NCBI GenBank assembly: GCA_965223835.1
Contig: CBDCXQ010000001.1
Location: forward strand, 3,534,001 to 3,598,000
DNA from: CAVYXZ01 sp965223835
Lineage (GTDB): Bacteria; Chloroflexota; Anaerolineae; Aggregatilineales; Phototrophicaceae
Direction: 5' to 3'
Length of the DNA stretch: 64,000 nucleotides
The notes below the pieces were generated by a model. It saw only the letters and a program-made list of their open reading frames with translations, was not told the origin of the DNA and did no database searches. The position numbers and the translations under genes were made by a program. Shown piece after piece: positions 17,623 through 24,620 of the stretch (position 1 is the stretch's first letter; the number at the start of each line of letters is the position of its first letter).

Positions 17623-17653
17623 ACAACAAAAACACCCCGCAATCTACGGGGTA
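17623..17653 (-). terminator. Rho-independent terminator of the citrate synthase gene
   Basis: On the minus strand ACCCCG, loop TAGATTG and CGGGGT form a 6-bp GC-rich stem, followed by GTTTTTGTTG. It starts 34 bases after the citrate synthase stop. Confidence 0.8.
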
Positions 17654-17686
17654 TTTGAAGGTTACGATTGGTATAGTCTCATGCCA

Positions 17687-18829
17687 TCAACGCTGGTCTA
17701 CTGGGACCCAGGTCAGACCCTGTTCTCCGATATAGTTGGCACGCGGACGAATCAGGCGATTGTTTGCCATCTGCTCCAGAACGTGCGCTGACCAGCCGGC
17801 AATGCGACTCATCGCGAACAAGGGTGTAAACATATCGACATCCAGGTCAATGGTGTACAGCAGAATAGCGCTATAGTAATCCACATTCGGGAACAGTTTG
17901 CGCTTGATAAAATAGTCATCGGCCAGCGCGGCTTGCTCCAATTTCTCGGCCAGATCGAACCATTTGGTATTGCCCGAACTGGCGGCCAGGGCGCGAGAAT
18001 GTTCTTTAAGAATTGCCGCCCGCGGATCCGGCGCTTTGTATACGCGATGGCCGATGCCCATAATTCGACGGTTGCCGTGCTTGATTTCGCGGTTAAACCA
18101 CTCGTCAACATTGGCCGGGTCGCCAATTTCGATAAACATCTTCATGGCAGCCGCATTTGCGCCCCCATGCGCCGGGCCTTTAAGGGCGCTAATCGCCGCG
18201 ACGATCGCACTGTGAAGATCGGCATTGGTCGCTGTAACCACCCGCGAGGTAAACGTACTGGCATTCATGCCGTGTTCAGCCAACAGCACGAGATACACAT
18301 TAATGGCATCGCTCGCTGTTTTGTCGGGTTCGGCACCTGTCAACATGTAGATAAAATTCTGGGCCAACGTGAGGTCAGACCTGGGTGCAATCGGCTCTTG
18401 CCCTTCCCGAATCCGATTCCAGGCGGCGCAAATGGTGGTGATTTGCCCGGTCAAGCGCACCGCTTTGCGCTGGGCGGCCTCAATCGAGAGGTCTTCCGAC
18501 TCATCATCATAAAATGCCAGCGCTGCAACAGCGGCTTCCAACACCGCCATCGGATGCGCAGTCGTTGGAAACTGACGCAGAATCGCCAGCAGAGCCGGAT
18601 TAAGGCCAGCGCTGGTCGCAATTGCTGTGCGTAGATTTTCCAGTTCAGCAGCATTAGGGAGTCGATTATTCCACAGCAAGAAAATAACTTCTTCGAACAG
18701 CGCATTGGTCGCCAGCTCTTCAATCGTGTACCCGCTGTAAATCAACTTACCATCTATGCCATTCACAAGACTTGTGGTCGTATCAGCGACGACTGCACTG
18801 TCCAGACCTTTCTGCACCGATTGCACCAT
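17687..18829 (-). CDS. gltA: Citrate synthase (possibly 2-methylcitrate synthase)
   Basis: A 380-residue condensing enzyme that joins acetyl-CoA or propionyl-CoA to oxaloacetate. Catalytic residues are H221 (GPAHGGAN), H261 (GIGHRVYK) and D317 (PNVDYYS); H186 lies in EHGMNAST. The short form without the allosteric N-terminal domain is typical of Gram-positive, archaeal and Chloroflexota type enzymes. GAAGGAG lies just before the ATG, and a terminator follows. Divergent from the cysteine operon, sharing a 310-base intergenic region. Citrate versus methylcitrate preference cannot be decided from the sequence. Confidence 0.9.
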   Translation of the reverse strand: MVQSVQKGLDSAVVADTTTSLVNGIDGKLIYSGYTIEELATNALFEEVIFLLWNNRLPNAAELENLRTAIATSAGLNPALLAILRQFPTTAHPMAVLEAAVAALAFYDDESEDLSIEAAQRKAVRLTGQITTICAAWNRIREGQEPIAPRSDLTLAQNFIYMLTGAEPDKTASDAINVYLVLLAEHGMNASTFTSRVVTATNADLHSAIVAAISALKGPAHGGANAAAMKMFIEIGDPANVDEWFNREIKHGNRRIMGIGHRVYKAPDPRAAILKEHSRALAASSGNTKWFDLAEKLEQAALADDYFIKRKLFPNVDYYSAILLYTIDLDVDMFTPLFAMSRIAGWSAHVLEQMANNRLIRPRANYIGEQGLTWVPVDQR

Positions 18830-19106
18830 GACTAAGGCTCCTTCAAATTTGTCTACATCCTTGTAAAATCAGCCCGTTTTCCGGGTGATTGATGACCATG
18901 TTTGCGAGGCAATCAGGGGATAGCGCCTCATTGATGAAGGTCACAAATAACGCGTTTGAGTATATCATCGGGCAAAACCGCAAGCAACGCTGACTCAAGC
19001 GGTCTATAGCCAATCATCACATACGACTACCACGCACAGATTGGATCACACAATCACCAGAGCAAAGGCCCGATTTTTTCTCTAACAGGATTCATAGCAT
19101 AACCCC
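18830..19106. other. Intergenic region between gltA and the cysteine operon
   Basis: No gene is visible. It should contain the gltA promoter (minus strand); a small CCCG/CGGG hairpin lies in the gltA leader near 18876-18888. No tRNA, clear riboswitch or long repeat was recognised. Confidence 0.4.
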
Positions 19107-19135
19107 TTGAATTCCCATCCAGAACATGTTAGTCT
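19107..19135 (+). promoter_or_regulatory. Candidate promoter of the cysteine operon
   Basis: TTGAAT (19107-19112), 17-base spacer, TAGTCT (19130-19135). A start site about 7 bases on would fall at or next to the leader-peptide ATG (19143), giving a leaderless transcript. This agrees with the lack of a Shine-Dalgarno sequence there. The hexamers match consensus only partly. Confidence 0.5.
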
Positions 19136-19142
19136 TCCCGGC

Positions 19143-19208
19143 ATGGAAATCTTGAACTTTGCCACCCCCTTGACTGTCGCTTGTTGCTGTATGTGCGACC
19201 ATTTTTGA
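19143..19208 (+). CDS. Cysteine-rich leader peptide of the sulfur-carrier operon
   Basis: A 21-codon open frame beginning MEILNF and ending V-A-C-C-C-M-C-D-H-F, with four Cys codons (TGT, TGC, TGT at 19182-19190; TGC at 19194) out of 21. Cysteine is normally about 1% of residues, so this clustering is unlikely by chance. The stop lies 3 bases before pairing region 2 of an attenuator. It is followed by genes for sulfur transfer and by tRNA-Cys. It matches the logic of trp/his leader peptides: scarcity of charged tRNA-Cys stalls the ribosome. The peptide itself probably has no function of its own. Confidence 0.8.
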   Translation: MEILNFATPLTVACCCMCDHF

Positions 19209-19265
19209 TTCCGGGGTTGTGGACCAACGATAGCATGAAATGAGCTAGCCCACCCCGGCTGGCTC
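19162..19265 (+). promoter_or_regulatory. Cysteine transcription attenuator with four pairing regions
   Basis: Region 1, CCACCCCC (19162-19169), can pair with region 2, GGGGTTGTGG (19213-19222): 8 bp with a TT bulge. Region 2, as CCGGGGT (19211-19217), can instead pair with region 3, ACCCCGG (19252-19258). Region 3 overlaps the terminator stem (19242-19265). A ribosome stalled at the Cys codons (19182-19196) would cover region 1 and leave region 2 free for the antiterminator. A ribosome reaching the stop (19206-19208) would cover region 2 and permit termination. With no translation, 1:2 forms and termination follows. Confidence 0.78.
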
Positions 19266-19274
19266 TTTTTATTT
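19242..19274 (+). terminator. Attenuator terminator hairpin
   Basis: GAGCTAGCC (19242-19250), loop CACCCC, GGCTGGCTC (19257-19265) form a 9-bp stem with one G-T pair, followed directly by TTTTTATTT. It lies 17 bases before the JAMM peptidase ATG, thus upstream of all operon genes. Confidence 0.88.
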
Positions 19275-19291
19275 ACATGTAGGACAAGCCA

Positions 19292-19717
19292 ATGGCCGTC
19301 GTGATACCAGCGACCTTACAACAGCGAATTTTCACGCATTTGCAAAGCACCTACCCCAATGAAGGCGGTGGCTTTCTGCTGGGACAGGTGACCGAAAACA
19401 CGAAACATATCGTCGATACCATTCAAATCAACAATGTATTTGCCGAAGAAGAACAATATCATCGCTATGCAATGACCCCCCAAGATTGGGTGCGACTGGA
19501 AGATGAAGCAGACGAGCGCAACCTGACGTTAATTGGTTATTATCATAGCCATCCTGACGCGCCGGCTATTCCATCAGTATATGATCGGGACCATGCCTGG
19601 CCCAACTTCATCTATTTAATTACCTCGATCGAACAGGGTCGGGCAGTCGATATGCGGGCCTGGCACTTGCAGGCGGACCGGACCGCATTCGATGCTGACA
19701 ACCTGGTTGTCGAATAG
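19292..19717 (+). CDS. JAMM/MPN metallopeptidase, Mec/QbsD-like
   Basis: A 141-residue zinc isopeptidase. The JAMM set is complete: E24 (NEGGGFLLG), H85 and H87 (HSHPD), S95 and D98 (SVYD). Small bacterial members (Mec of Mycobacterium tuberculosis, QbsD of Pseudomonas) act on the C-terminus of ubiquitin-fold sulfur carriers: Mec frees cysteine from CysO-Cys, and QbsD trims residues after Gly-Gly. The carrier gene in this operon ends GGC, a fitting substrate for either action. First structural gene after the attenuator. Confidence 0.88.
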   Translation: MAVVIPATLQQRIFTHLQSTYPNEGGGFLLGQVTENTKHIVDTIQINNVFAEEEQYHRYAMTPQDWVRLEDEADERNLTLIGYYHSHPDAPAIPSVYDRDHAWPNFIYLITSIEQGRAVDMRAWHLQADRTAFDADNLVVE

Positions 19718-19750
19718 AGTTTTTTGTTAATGAATAAAGGAGAATTTGAG

Positions 19751-20584
19751 ATGGTCAATGCACTGGTAACAACGCAATGGGTGGCCGACAACGCCGATAG
19801 CGTGACGCTGGTTGAAGTTGATGTCGACACCACCCAGTATGAAAGCGGTCACATTGCGGGCGCGGTCGCATTCAACTGGCAGTCCCAACTGCAAGATCAA
19901 ATCCAGCGCGATATTATCGCCAAAGACGACTTCGCTGCCCTGCTGGGTCAATCGGGCATCAGCAATGACACCCATGTTGTCCTGTATGGTGATAACAACA
20001 ACTGGTTTGCTGCCTATGCGCTATGGCTCTTCAATTATTATGGGCATACGGCGGTTAGCCTAATGGATGGTGGCCGTAAGAAATGGCTGGATGAAGGGCG
20101 TCCGGTGACTACCGATGTTCCACAGACCAGCCCAACAAATTACACTGTTCAGGGAATTAATACCGACCTGCGGGCTGACCGCGACTATATCAAAGCGCGA
20201 TTGGGCCGAAGTGGTTTTGCAATGGTTGATGTACGTTCACCGGCTGAATATGTAGGCGACATTATCGCCCCACCGGGTATGAGTGAAACAGCGCAACGGG
20301 CCGGTCATATTCCGGGGGCGTCTAACATCCCCTGGAGCCAGGCGGTGGCTGAGGACGGCACCTTCAAGAGTGTGGATGAACTGCGAGCACTGTATGATGG
20401 TAAAGGCGTCAATGACAGTGCCGACGAAATCGTTGCCTATTGCCGCATTGGTGAACGCTCTTCCCATAGCTGGTTTGTCCTCAAGTACATCCTGGGCTAT
20501 GACAAGGTGCGTAATTACGATGGCTCCTGGACCGAATGGGGCAATTTGATTGGCAATCCCATCAAGAAAGGCGACCAACCTTAA
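19751..20584 (+). CDS. Thiosulfate/3-mercaptopyruvate sulfurtransferase (tandem rhodanese)
   Basis: A 277-residue two-domain rhodanese. The N-terminal domain has Asp in place of the active Cys (LYGDNNNW), as usual; the C-terminal domain has the persulfide C231 in CRIGERSSH, the loop typical of thiosulfate sulfurtransferases. It would load sulfane sulfur for the operon's carrier system (inference). ATG 19751 has AGGAG 8 bases upstream; an in-frame ATG at 19724 precedes that site and is unlikely. It lies 33 bases after the JAMM gene. Confidence 0.92.
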   Translation: MVNALVTTQWVADNADSVTLVEVDVDTTQYESGHIAGAVAFNWQSQLQDQIQRDIIAKDDFAALLGQSGISNDTHVVLYGDNNNWFAAYALWLFNYYGHTAVSLMDGGRKKWLDEGRPVTTDVPQTSPTNYTVQGINTDLRADRDYIKARLGRSGFAMVDVRSPAEYVGDIIAPPGMSETAQRAGHIPGASNIPWSQAVAEDGTFKSVDELRALYDGKGVNDSADEIVAYCRIGERSSHSWFVLKYILGYDKVRNYDGSWTEWGNLIGNPIKKGDQP

Positions 20585-20614
20585 AGATAGTTACGCCCCC
20601 ATAAGACGTTTTTT

Positions 20615-20647
20615 CTCCCCTCTCTATAGCTGCTAAGGAGAGGGGGT
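20615..20647. repeat. GC-rich hairpin before tRNA-Cys
   Basis: CCCCTCTC (20617-20624) and GAGAGGGG (20638-20645) form an 8-bp stem with a ~13-base loop, followed by gtgggggttagg. It lies between the rhodanese gene and the tRNA. It could be an RNA-processing signal or a REP-like repeat; there is no T-run for termination on the plus strand. Confidence 0.5.
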
Positions 20648-20663
20648 GGGGGTTAGGTTTCAT

Positions 20664-20735
20664 GGTGCGCGGGCCGGACGGTGAGGCATCGCACTGCAAA
20701 TGCGACGATAGCGGGTTCGACTCCCGCGCGCACCT
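20664..20735 (+). tRNA. tRNA-Cys (anticodon GCA)
   Basis: A full cloverleaf of 72 bases. Acceptor GGTGCGC (20664-20670) pairs with GCGCACC (20728-20734). D-stem GCC/GGC. Anticodon stem TCGCA/TGCGA with loop CTGCAAA, anticodon GCA at 20696-20698. Variable loop of 5. T-stem GCGGG/CCCGC with loop TTCGACT. The discriminator is T (20735), the universal identity base of tRNA-Cys; CCA is not encoded. It is embedded in the cysteine operon on the same strand, 33 bases before the carrier gene, so it may be cotranscribed and controlled by the attenuator. Confidence 0.95.
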
Positions 20736-20768
20736 CTGGGGCAATTCAATTGAGAGAAGGAGATATGT

Positions 20769-21041
20769 ATGGCAAACATTAAAATCCCCAGTCCCTTGCG
20801 GGCCTATACAGCTAACCAGGCGGTTGTCGAGGTAAACGGCGCGACTGTCGGCGCAGTGCTGGATGACCTGACTACTCAGTACCCGGAACTACGCCAGCAT
20901 CTCTACGAAGGCAACACCCTGCGCAATTTCGTCAACATATTTTTGGGCGATGAGGATGTGCGCTTTTTGGATGGGATGGATACCGAAATCGACGGCGACG
21001 ACAATCTACGGATCATTCCCAGCATCGCCGGTGGATGCTAG
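20769..21041 (+). CDS. ThiS/MoaD/CysO-type sulfur-carrier protein ending in GGC
   Basis: A 90-residue beta-grasp protein. The fold is recognised from ATVGAVLDDLTTQYPELR, FVNIFLGDEDV and the C-terminus IIPSIAGGC. Carriers of this family end in Gly-Gly, whose carboxylate becomes a thiocarboxylate; here one extra Cys is encoded after GG. It resembles CysO (cysteine biosynthesis), and the tail recalls QbsE, which needs a JAMM peptidase to expose GG. GAGAAGGAGATAT just upstream is a near-perfect ribosome site, suggesting high expression. Confidence 0.88.
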   Translation: MANIKIPSPLRAYTANQAVVEVNGATVGAVLDDLTTQYPELRQHLYEGNTLRNFVNIFLGDEDVRFLDGMDTEIDGDDNLRIIPSIAGGC

Positions 21042-21047
21042 CTGACA

Positions 21048-21602
21048 ATGAACGTGCGTGCCGCCCGGCTTGAAGATGCTCACGGAATCGCCCGCGTTCA
21101 TATCGATAGCTGGCGGACGACCTATCCGGGCATCGTCCCGGACAGCATCCTGGTGCGGCTGAATTATGGCGACCGCGAACGCTGGTGGCACAACATATTG
21201 TCTAACCCGGAACACGCGGTAGCAGTGTTCGTAGCGTTAGACGATGCGGGGAAAGTTGTGGGTTTTGCATCCGGCGGAATTCCACAGAAACCCGTTGCAG
21301 ATTACGATTGCGAACTTTATACCCTGTATCTATACGCCGAGCTGCAGGGGCGAGGGCTGGGGCGCAAACTGCTTCACCAGGTCACGCGAACATTGGCAGA
21401 TCGAGGCTACAGATCAATGGTGGTATGGGTTTTGGCCGACAATCCATCACGCGGATTCTATGAGCATCTGGGCGGAACCTATGTAATGGAGAAAGAAATC
21501 AAGATTGGTGATGACAATCCACTGCAAGAAATAGCCTATGGCTGGCCTGACATGCAGGCTTTCTTGCGCCATCAATCCGGGGAGGAGATTGATGATGAGT
21601 GA
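21048..21602 (+). CDS. GNAT family N-acetyltransferase
   Basis: A 184-residue acetyl-CoA-dependent transferase. The acetyl-CoA motif appears as LYAELQGRGLGRKLL (about residues 95-109), with the usual beta-bulge LYTLYL before it. The start MNVRAARLEDAHGIARVH is typical. Substrate unknown. It is not related to serine acetyltransferase (CysE), so it does not obviously supply O-acetylserine. It starts 6 bases after the carrier gene and overlaps the DUF4395 gene by 11. Confidence 0.88.
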   Translation: MNVRAARLEDAHGIARVHIDSWRTTYPGIVPDSILVRLNYGDRERWWHNILSNPEHAVAVFVALDDAGKVVGFASGGIPQKPVADYDCELYTLYLYAELQGRGLGRKLLHQVTRTLADRGYRSMVVWVLADNPSRGFYEHLGGTYVMEKEIKIGDDNPLQEIAYGWPDMQAFLRHQSGEEIDDE

Positions 21603-22050
21603 GGAAAAGATTCGTAAAATTGACCAGAACGGATTGAAAACCGGGCAGGCCATAACGATCGGGCTGCTGGTGGTCGCCTTTATCACAAATTTGTGGCCGC
21701 TGGTGGCGCTGGTCGCGCTGGCACAATTGCTGGGTGGTTTGGGCGTTGCCTTTGCGCCCTACAAATTAATCTACCAGCACCTCGTCAAGCCAACGAGACT
21801 GATACAGCCCAGGCTCGAAATTGATAATCCCGAACCACATCGGTTCGCCATGTTAGTGGGCGCCATATTCAACACCGGGGCCACCATTGCCTTGCTGACA
21901 AATGCGCCCTTAATTGGCTGGCTGCTGGTAGGGATCGTGGTTGCACTGGCGAATCTCAATTTCTGGGCAAACTTCTGCATGGGCTGCTGGATGTATTATC
22001 AACTCAATCGGCTGGGTGTGCCCGGCTTCACGAAAGCGCCGGTCGGATGA
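21592..22050 (+). CDS. DUF4395 membrane protein
   Basis: A 152-residue protein with about four hydrophobic helices and the C-terminal segment LNFWANFCMGCWMYYQLNRLG, the mark of DUF4395. The FCxGC pair at the membrane edge could exchange thiols. DUF4395 genes often stand next to thioredoxins and rhodaneses (family knowledge), as here. ATG 21592 or 21595 follows GGGGAGGAG. Both ends overlap neighbours, indicating one transcript. A role in membrane sulfur or disulfide transfer is inference only. Confidence 0.82.
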   Translation: MMSEEKIRKIDQNGLKTGQAITIGLLVVAFITNLWPLVALVALAQLLGGLGVAFAPYKLIYQHLVKPTRLIQPRLEIDNPEPHRFAMLVGAIFNTGATIALLTNAPLIGWLLVGIVVALANLNFWANFCMGCWMYYQLNRLGVPGFTKAPVG

Positions 22051-22454
22051 TAGAGCGACTTGTGTTTACATGTATCGTATTCGTCGTCGGTTTTGCAGCT
22101 TATCGGCTCTATTGCCAACGACAGATACGCTGCGCAACCGTACAATCACAATTAGACCCACTGCTCAATGACCGCGCACCGGGGATACCGACGATCGTTT
22201 ACTTTACGACGCCGACCTGCGCTCCCTGCCGCTTACAACAAACGCCAGTGCTCGATAAGTTACTGGCCGATATAGGTGATGAGGGCCTGCACCTCGTCCG
22301 GGTTGATGCAACGGTGGATCCAGCGGCGGCGGAACGCTGGGGCGTGTTCTCGGTACCGACACTATTCGTTCTCGATCACAATGGAGAACCACGTAAGGTT
22401 TTTAATGGTGTGGTTGGTCTGGACCAACTGAAACAGGAACTACTGGTAAGCTAA
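22047..22454 (+). CDS. Membrane-anchored thioredoxin-like protein
   Basis: A 135-residue protein with an N-terminal membrane helix (about residues 4-20) and a thioredoxin domain with redox motif C58-A-P-C61 and cis-proline loop SVPTLF. It likely works on one face of the membrane with the adjacent DUF4395 protein; start and stop overlap (ATGA). It may reduce persulfides or disulfides in the sulfur relay. Topology is not certain, as the helix is short and the flanking charges are ambiguous. Confidence 0.85.
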   Translation: MIERLVFTCIVFVVGFAAYRLYCQRQIRCATVQSQLDPLLNDRAPGIPTIVYFTTPTCAPCRLQQTPVLDKLLADIGDEGLHLVRVDATVDPAAAERWGVFSVPTLFVLDHNGEPRKVFNGVVGLDQLKQELLVS

Positions 22455-22472
22455 GAGAAAAGGATCGACATT

Positions 22473-23720
22473 ATGCAAGCTCTGGTTTCCAAACAAGGAA
22501 CCTTGAATAACGATGAGATCGCCCGTTATAGCCGCCATGTCATCATGCCGGAAGTGGGTATTGAAGGGCAACGGCGCTTGAAGGCTAGTAGTGTCTTGCT
22601 GATCGGCACCGGTGGCCTGGGCAGCCCGCTGGCGCTGTACCTGGCAGCGGCTGGTGTGGGTCGCATTGGTCTGGTTGATTATGACATCGTGGATGAAAGT
22701 AACCTGCAACGCCAGATTATTCATGGTCACAGCACGGTTGGCATCTCCAAGCTGGACAGCGCCGAAACGCGCATCCGCGATTTGAACCCGTTCGTGCAGA
22801 TCGACAAATATAATGAGCCGCTGACATCTGAAAACGCGATCCGCCTGTTCGAACCCTATGATGTGATTATTGACGGTACGGACAACTTTCCGACGCGCTA
22901 TCTGGTTAACGATGCCTGTGTGAAACTGGGCAAGCCGAATGTCTACGGCAGTATCTTCCGGTTCGAGGGCCAGGTCAGTGTGTTTTATGCTGAGGAAGGC
23001 CCCTGCTACCGCTGCATGTTCCCCACCCCGCCGCCACCCGGCCTGGTTCCCAACTGTGCTGAGGGTGGCGTGCTGGGCATTTTGCCGGGTACAATCGGCA
23101 CGCTCCAGGCCACTGAGGGTATTAAGTTACTGCTGGGCATCGGCGAACCCATGATCGGCAAGATGTTGCTGTATGATGCACTGGAGATGAGTTTTACGAC
23201 CATTAAAGTGCGCAAAGATCCAAATTGCCCGGTATGCGGAATCCCGGCGGAAAATGTCGAGTTAATTGACTACGAACAGTTCTGCGGGATGCCAGCCCAT
23301 GACCACAGTGATTTTGGGGAAGTCAACGGTCATCAAGAAGAGGAATCTAACGGCATGCATGAAATTACCGTAACCGAACTCAAAGCCCGGCTCGATGCGG
23401 GCGAAGATGTACTGATTCTGGATGTGCGCAATCCAGTCGAGTGGGAGATCAGCGCCCTGGATGGCACGCTACGTATTCCCAAGCCAGATATTGAAGCGGC
23501 CCGCAATGCGGTGCTGAGCGGCAGCAAAACCCGCGAAGAAACCGTGCTGGCAGAGATTCCCGATGATCGTGAAATCGTCGTTCACTGCCGGTCAGGTGTG
23601 CGTAGTGCCGATTCAATTGAGTTCCTCAAGCAGCTCGGCTACGATAACAAGCTGGTCAACTTGACCGGTGGCATCCTGGCCTGGGCCAATGAAATCGATC
23701 CCACTATGCCCACCTACTAA
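22473..23720 (+). CDS. moeZ: MoeZ-type E1-like adenylyltransferase fused to rhodanese
   Basis: A 415-residue protein that adenylates the C-terminal glycine of ubiquitin-fold carriers and transfers sulfur to it. The ThiF/MoeB domain has the ATP loop GTGGLGSP (residues 46-52), zinc ligands C178/C181 and C252/C255, and C195 in the NCAEGG crossover loop. A C-terminal rhodanese domain (about 297-415) carries C372 (VHCRSGVRS). This is the architecture of mycobacterial MoeZ, which activates CysO and MoaD. It completes the relay in this operon, though it could also serve molybdopterin synthesis. AAAAGGA precedes the ATG. Confidence 0.93.
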   Translation: MQALVSKQGTLNNDEIARYSRHVIMPEVGIEGQRRLKASSVLLIGTGGLGSPLALYLAAAGVGRIGLVDYDIVDESNLQRQIIHGHSTVGISKLDSAETRIRDLNPFVQIDKYNEPLTSENAIRLFEPYDVIIDGTDNFPTRYLVNDACVKLGKPNVYGSIFRFEGQVSVFYAEEGPCYRCMFPTPPPPGLVPNCAEGGVLGILPGTIGTLQATEGIKLLLGIGEPMIGKMLLYDALEMSFTTIKVRKDPNCPVCGIPAENVELIDYEQFCGMPAHDHSDFGEVNGHQEEESNGMHEITVTELKARLDAGEDVLILDVRNPVEWEISALDGTLRIPKPDIEAARNAVLSGSKTREETVLAEIPDDREIVVHCRSGVRSADSIEFLKQLGYDNKLVNLTGGILAWANEIDPTMPTY

Positions 23721-23734
23721 CATAGGACATTAGT

Positions 23735-23760
23735 CAGGGGTGCCGCCGGTTGCGCCCCTG
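23735..23760 (+). terminator. Hairpin at the end of the cysteine operon
   Basis: CAGGGGTGC (23735-23743), 8-base loop, GCGCCCCTG (23752-23760) form a 9-bp stem 15 bases after the moeZ stop. It is followed by aaaactttcattt, a weak T-tract, so termination strength is uncertain. Confidence 0.6.
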
Positions 23761-23833
23761 AAAACTTTCATTTCACCCTCAAATCGGCCTCGCGTTTACG
23801 TTTTTCATAACTAAAACTGCATCTGTGAAGGGA

Positions 23834-23877
23834 TTGTAAGTTGTAATCCACTAAAGTCGATGTAAATTGTAATCATT
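23834..23877. repeat. AT-rich direct repeats upstream of a hypothetical gene
   Basis: TTGTAAGTTGTAATC (23834-23848) recurs as ATGTAAATTGTAATC (23860-23874), a 26-base period. It lies ~30-75 bases before the next gene and could be a tandem operator. No obvious -10/-35 pair was found around it. Confidence 0.45.
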
Positions 23878-23906
23878 GATTGAAGTACTGCTGATTGAGG
23901 TTGTCC

Positions 23907-24620
23907 GTGCCTATCTTGCTACTCGCTCAAGGCGATCCCACCGCTAAAGATATGCTGCGTCGTTCCATCAAGGCGCGGTATGCCCTTAGCCCACCGGCAA
24001 TTGGCAATGTCAAAATGGGTTTCACAGGCCGGGTTCAGGCAAAAGTCGGACCAATGATGACATGGGTCCCGGTGAAGATCGCGACACATTTTCGCTTTCC
24101 GACGGCTATTCGCTGGGATTTCTCTGTCCGCCCACTGGGCGTGCCGGTTCAACACGGCATCGAATCCTACGATGGGATCACCTACCGGCGGTTACACAGT
24201 AAAAAAATCTCAGAAATTACTCAGGACATCGCCCTCATCAATTCACTCCAAAGTCGGTTGTGGGCCATGGCCGCGGTGTTGCTCTCCCCGCTGAGCGAAC
24301 ATTTTGTAGAGCTTAAGGTCAACGACAATCATAGCTTTGATGCGACCAACACGCTCACCAATGACACCGCCACGATGTACCTCCGCTCTAATCACACCTT
24401 AAAACAGGTCGCTGTACACTGTCTCAACCCGGAGAACGGGCAGGAACAATGGTTCAACCTTTATCTATCGGAAGAACAAAATCCGGTGGATGACATTATG
24501 CTGCCGCGCCAAATTCACGCTTTCTGGGATGATACGCCATATTATCAGGTCGAACCGGTAGCAATTGAAAACACCGCCACAATCGAAGATTCGGTGTTTT
24601 CTTTGACGGCTGAAGTTTAG
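23907..24620 (+). CDS. Uncharacterised protein resembling DUF6544
   Basis: A 237-residue protein with no signal peptide or membrane helix. The layout (an N-terminal AKDMLRRSIKARYALSPPA segment, then FTGRVQAKVGPMMTWVPVK and a beta-rich remainder) recalls the DUF6544 family, whose function is unknown. A TTG at 23895 and the GTG at 23907 are both possible starts; neither has a clear ribosome site. The stop overlaps the convergent cupin gene by 4 bases. Confidence 0.55.
   Translation: MPILLLAQGDPTAKDMLRRSIKARYALSPPAIGNVKMGFTGRVQAKVGPMMTWVPVKIATHFRFPTAIRWDFSVRPLGVPVQHGIESYDGITYRRLHSKKISEITQDIALINSLQSRLWAMAAVLLSPLSEHFVELKVNDNHSFDATNTLTNDTATMYLRSNHTLKQVAVHCLNPENGQEQWFNLYLSEEQNPVDDIMLPRQIHAFWDDTPYYQVEPVAIENTATIEDSVFSLTAEV

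Noticed and set aside
17933..18634. 233-residue plus-strand ORF within citrate synthase
   Set aside because: Antisense shadow of gltA, rich in Arg/His/Cys as expected for a reversed coding strand.
20605..20650. T-run plus hairpin as a terminator between rhodanese and tRNA-Cys
   Set aside because: The T-run precedes the hairpin on the plus strand and becomes an A-run after it on the minus strand, so it does not fit an intrinsic terminator on either strand.
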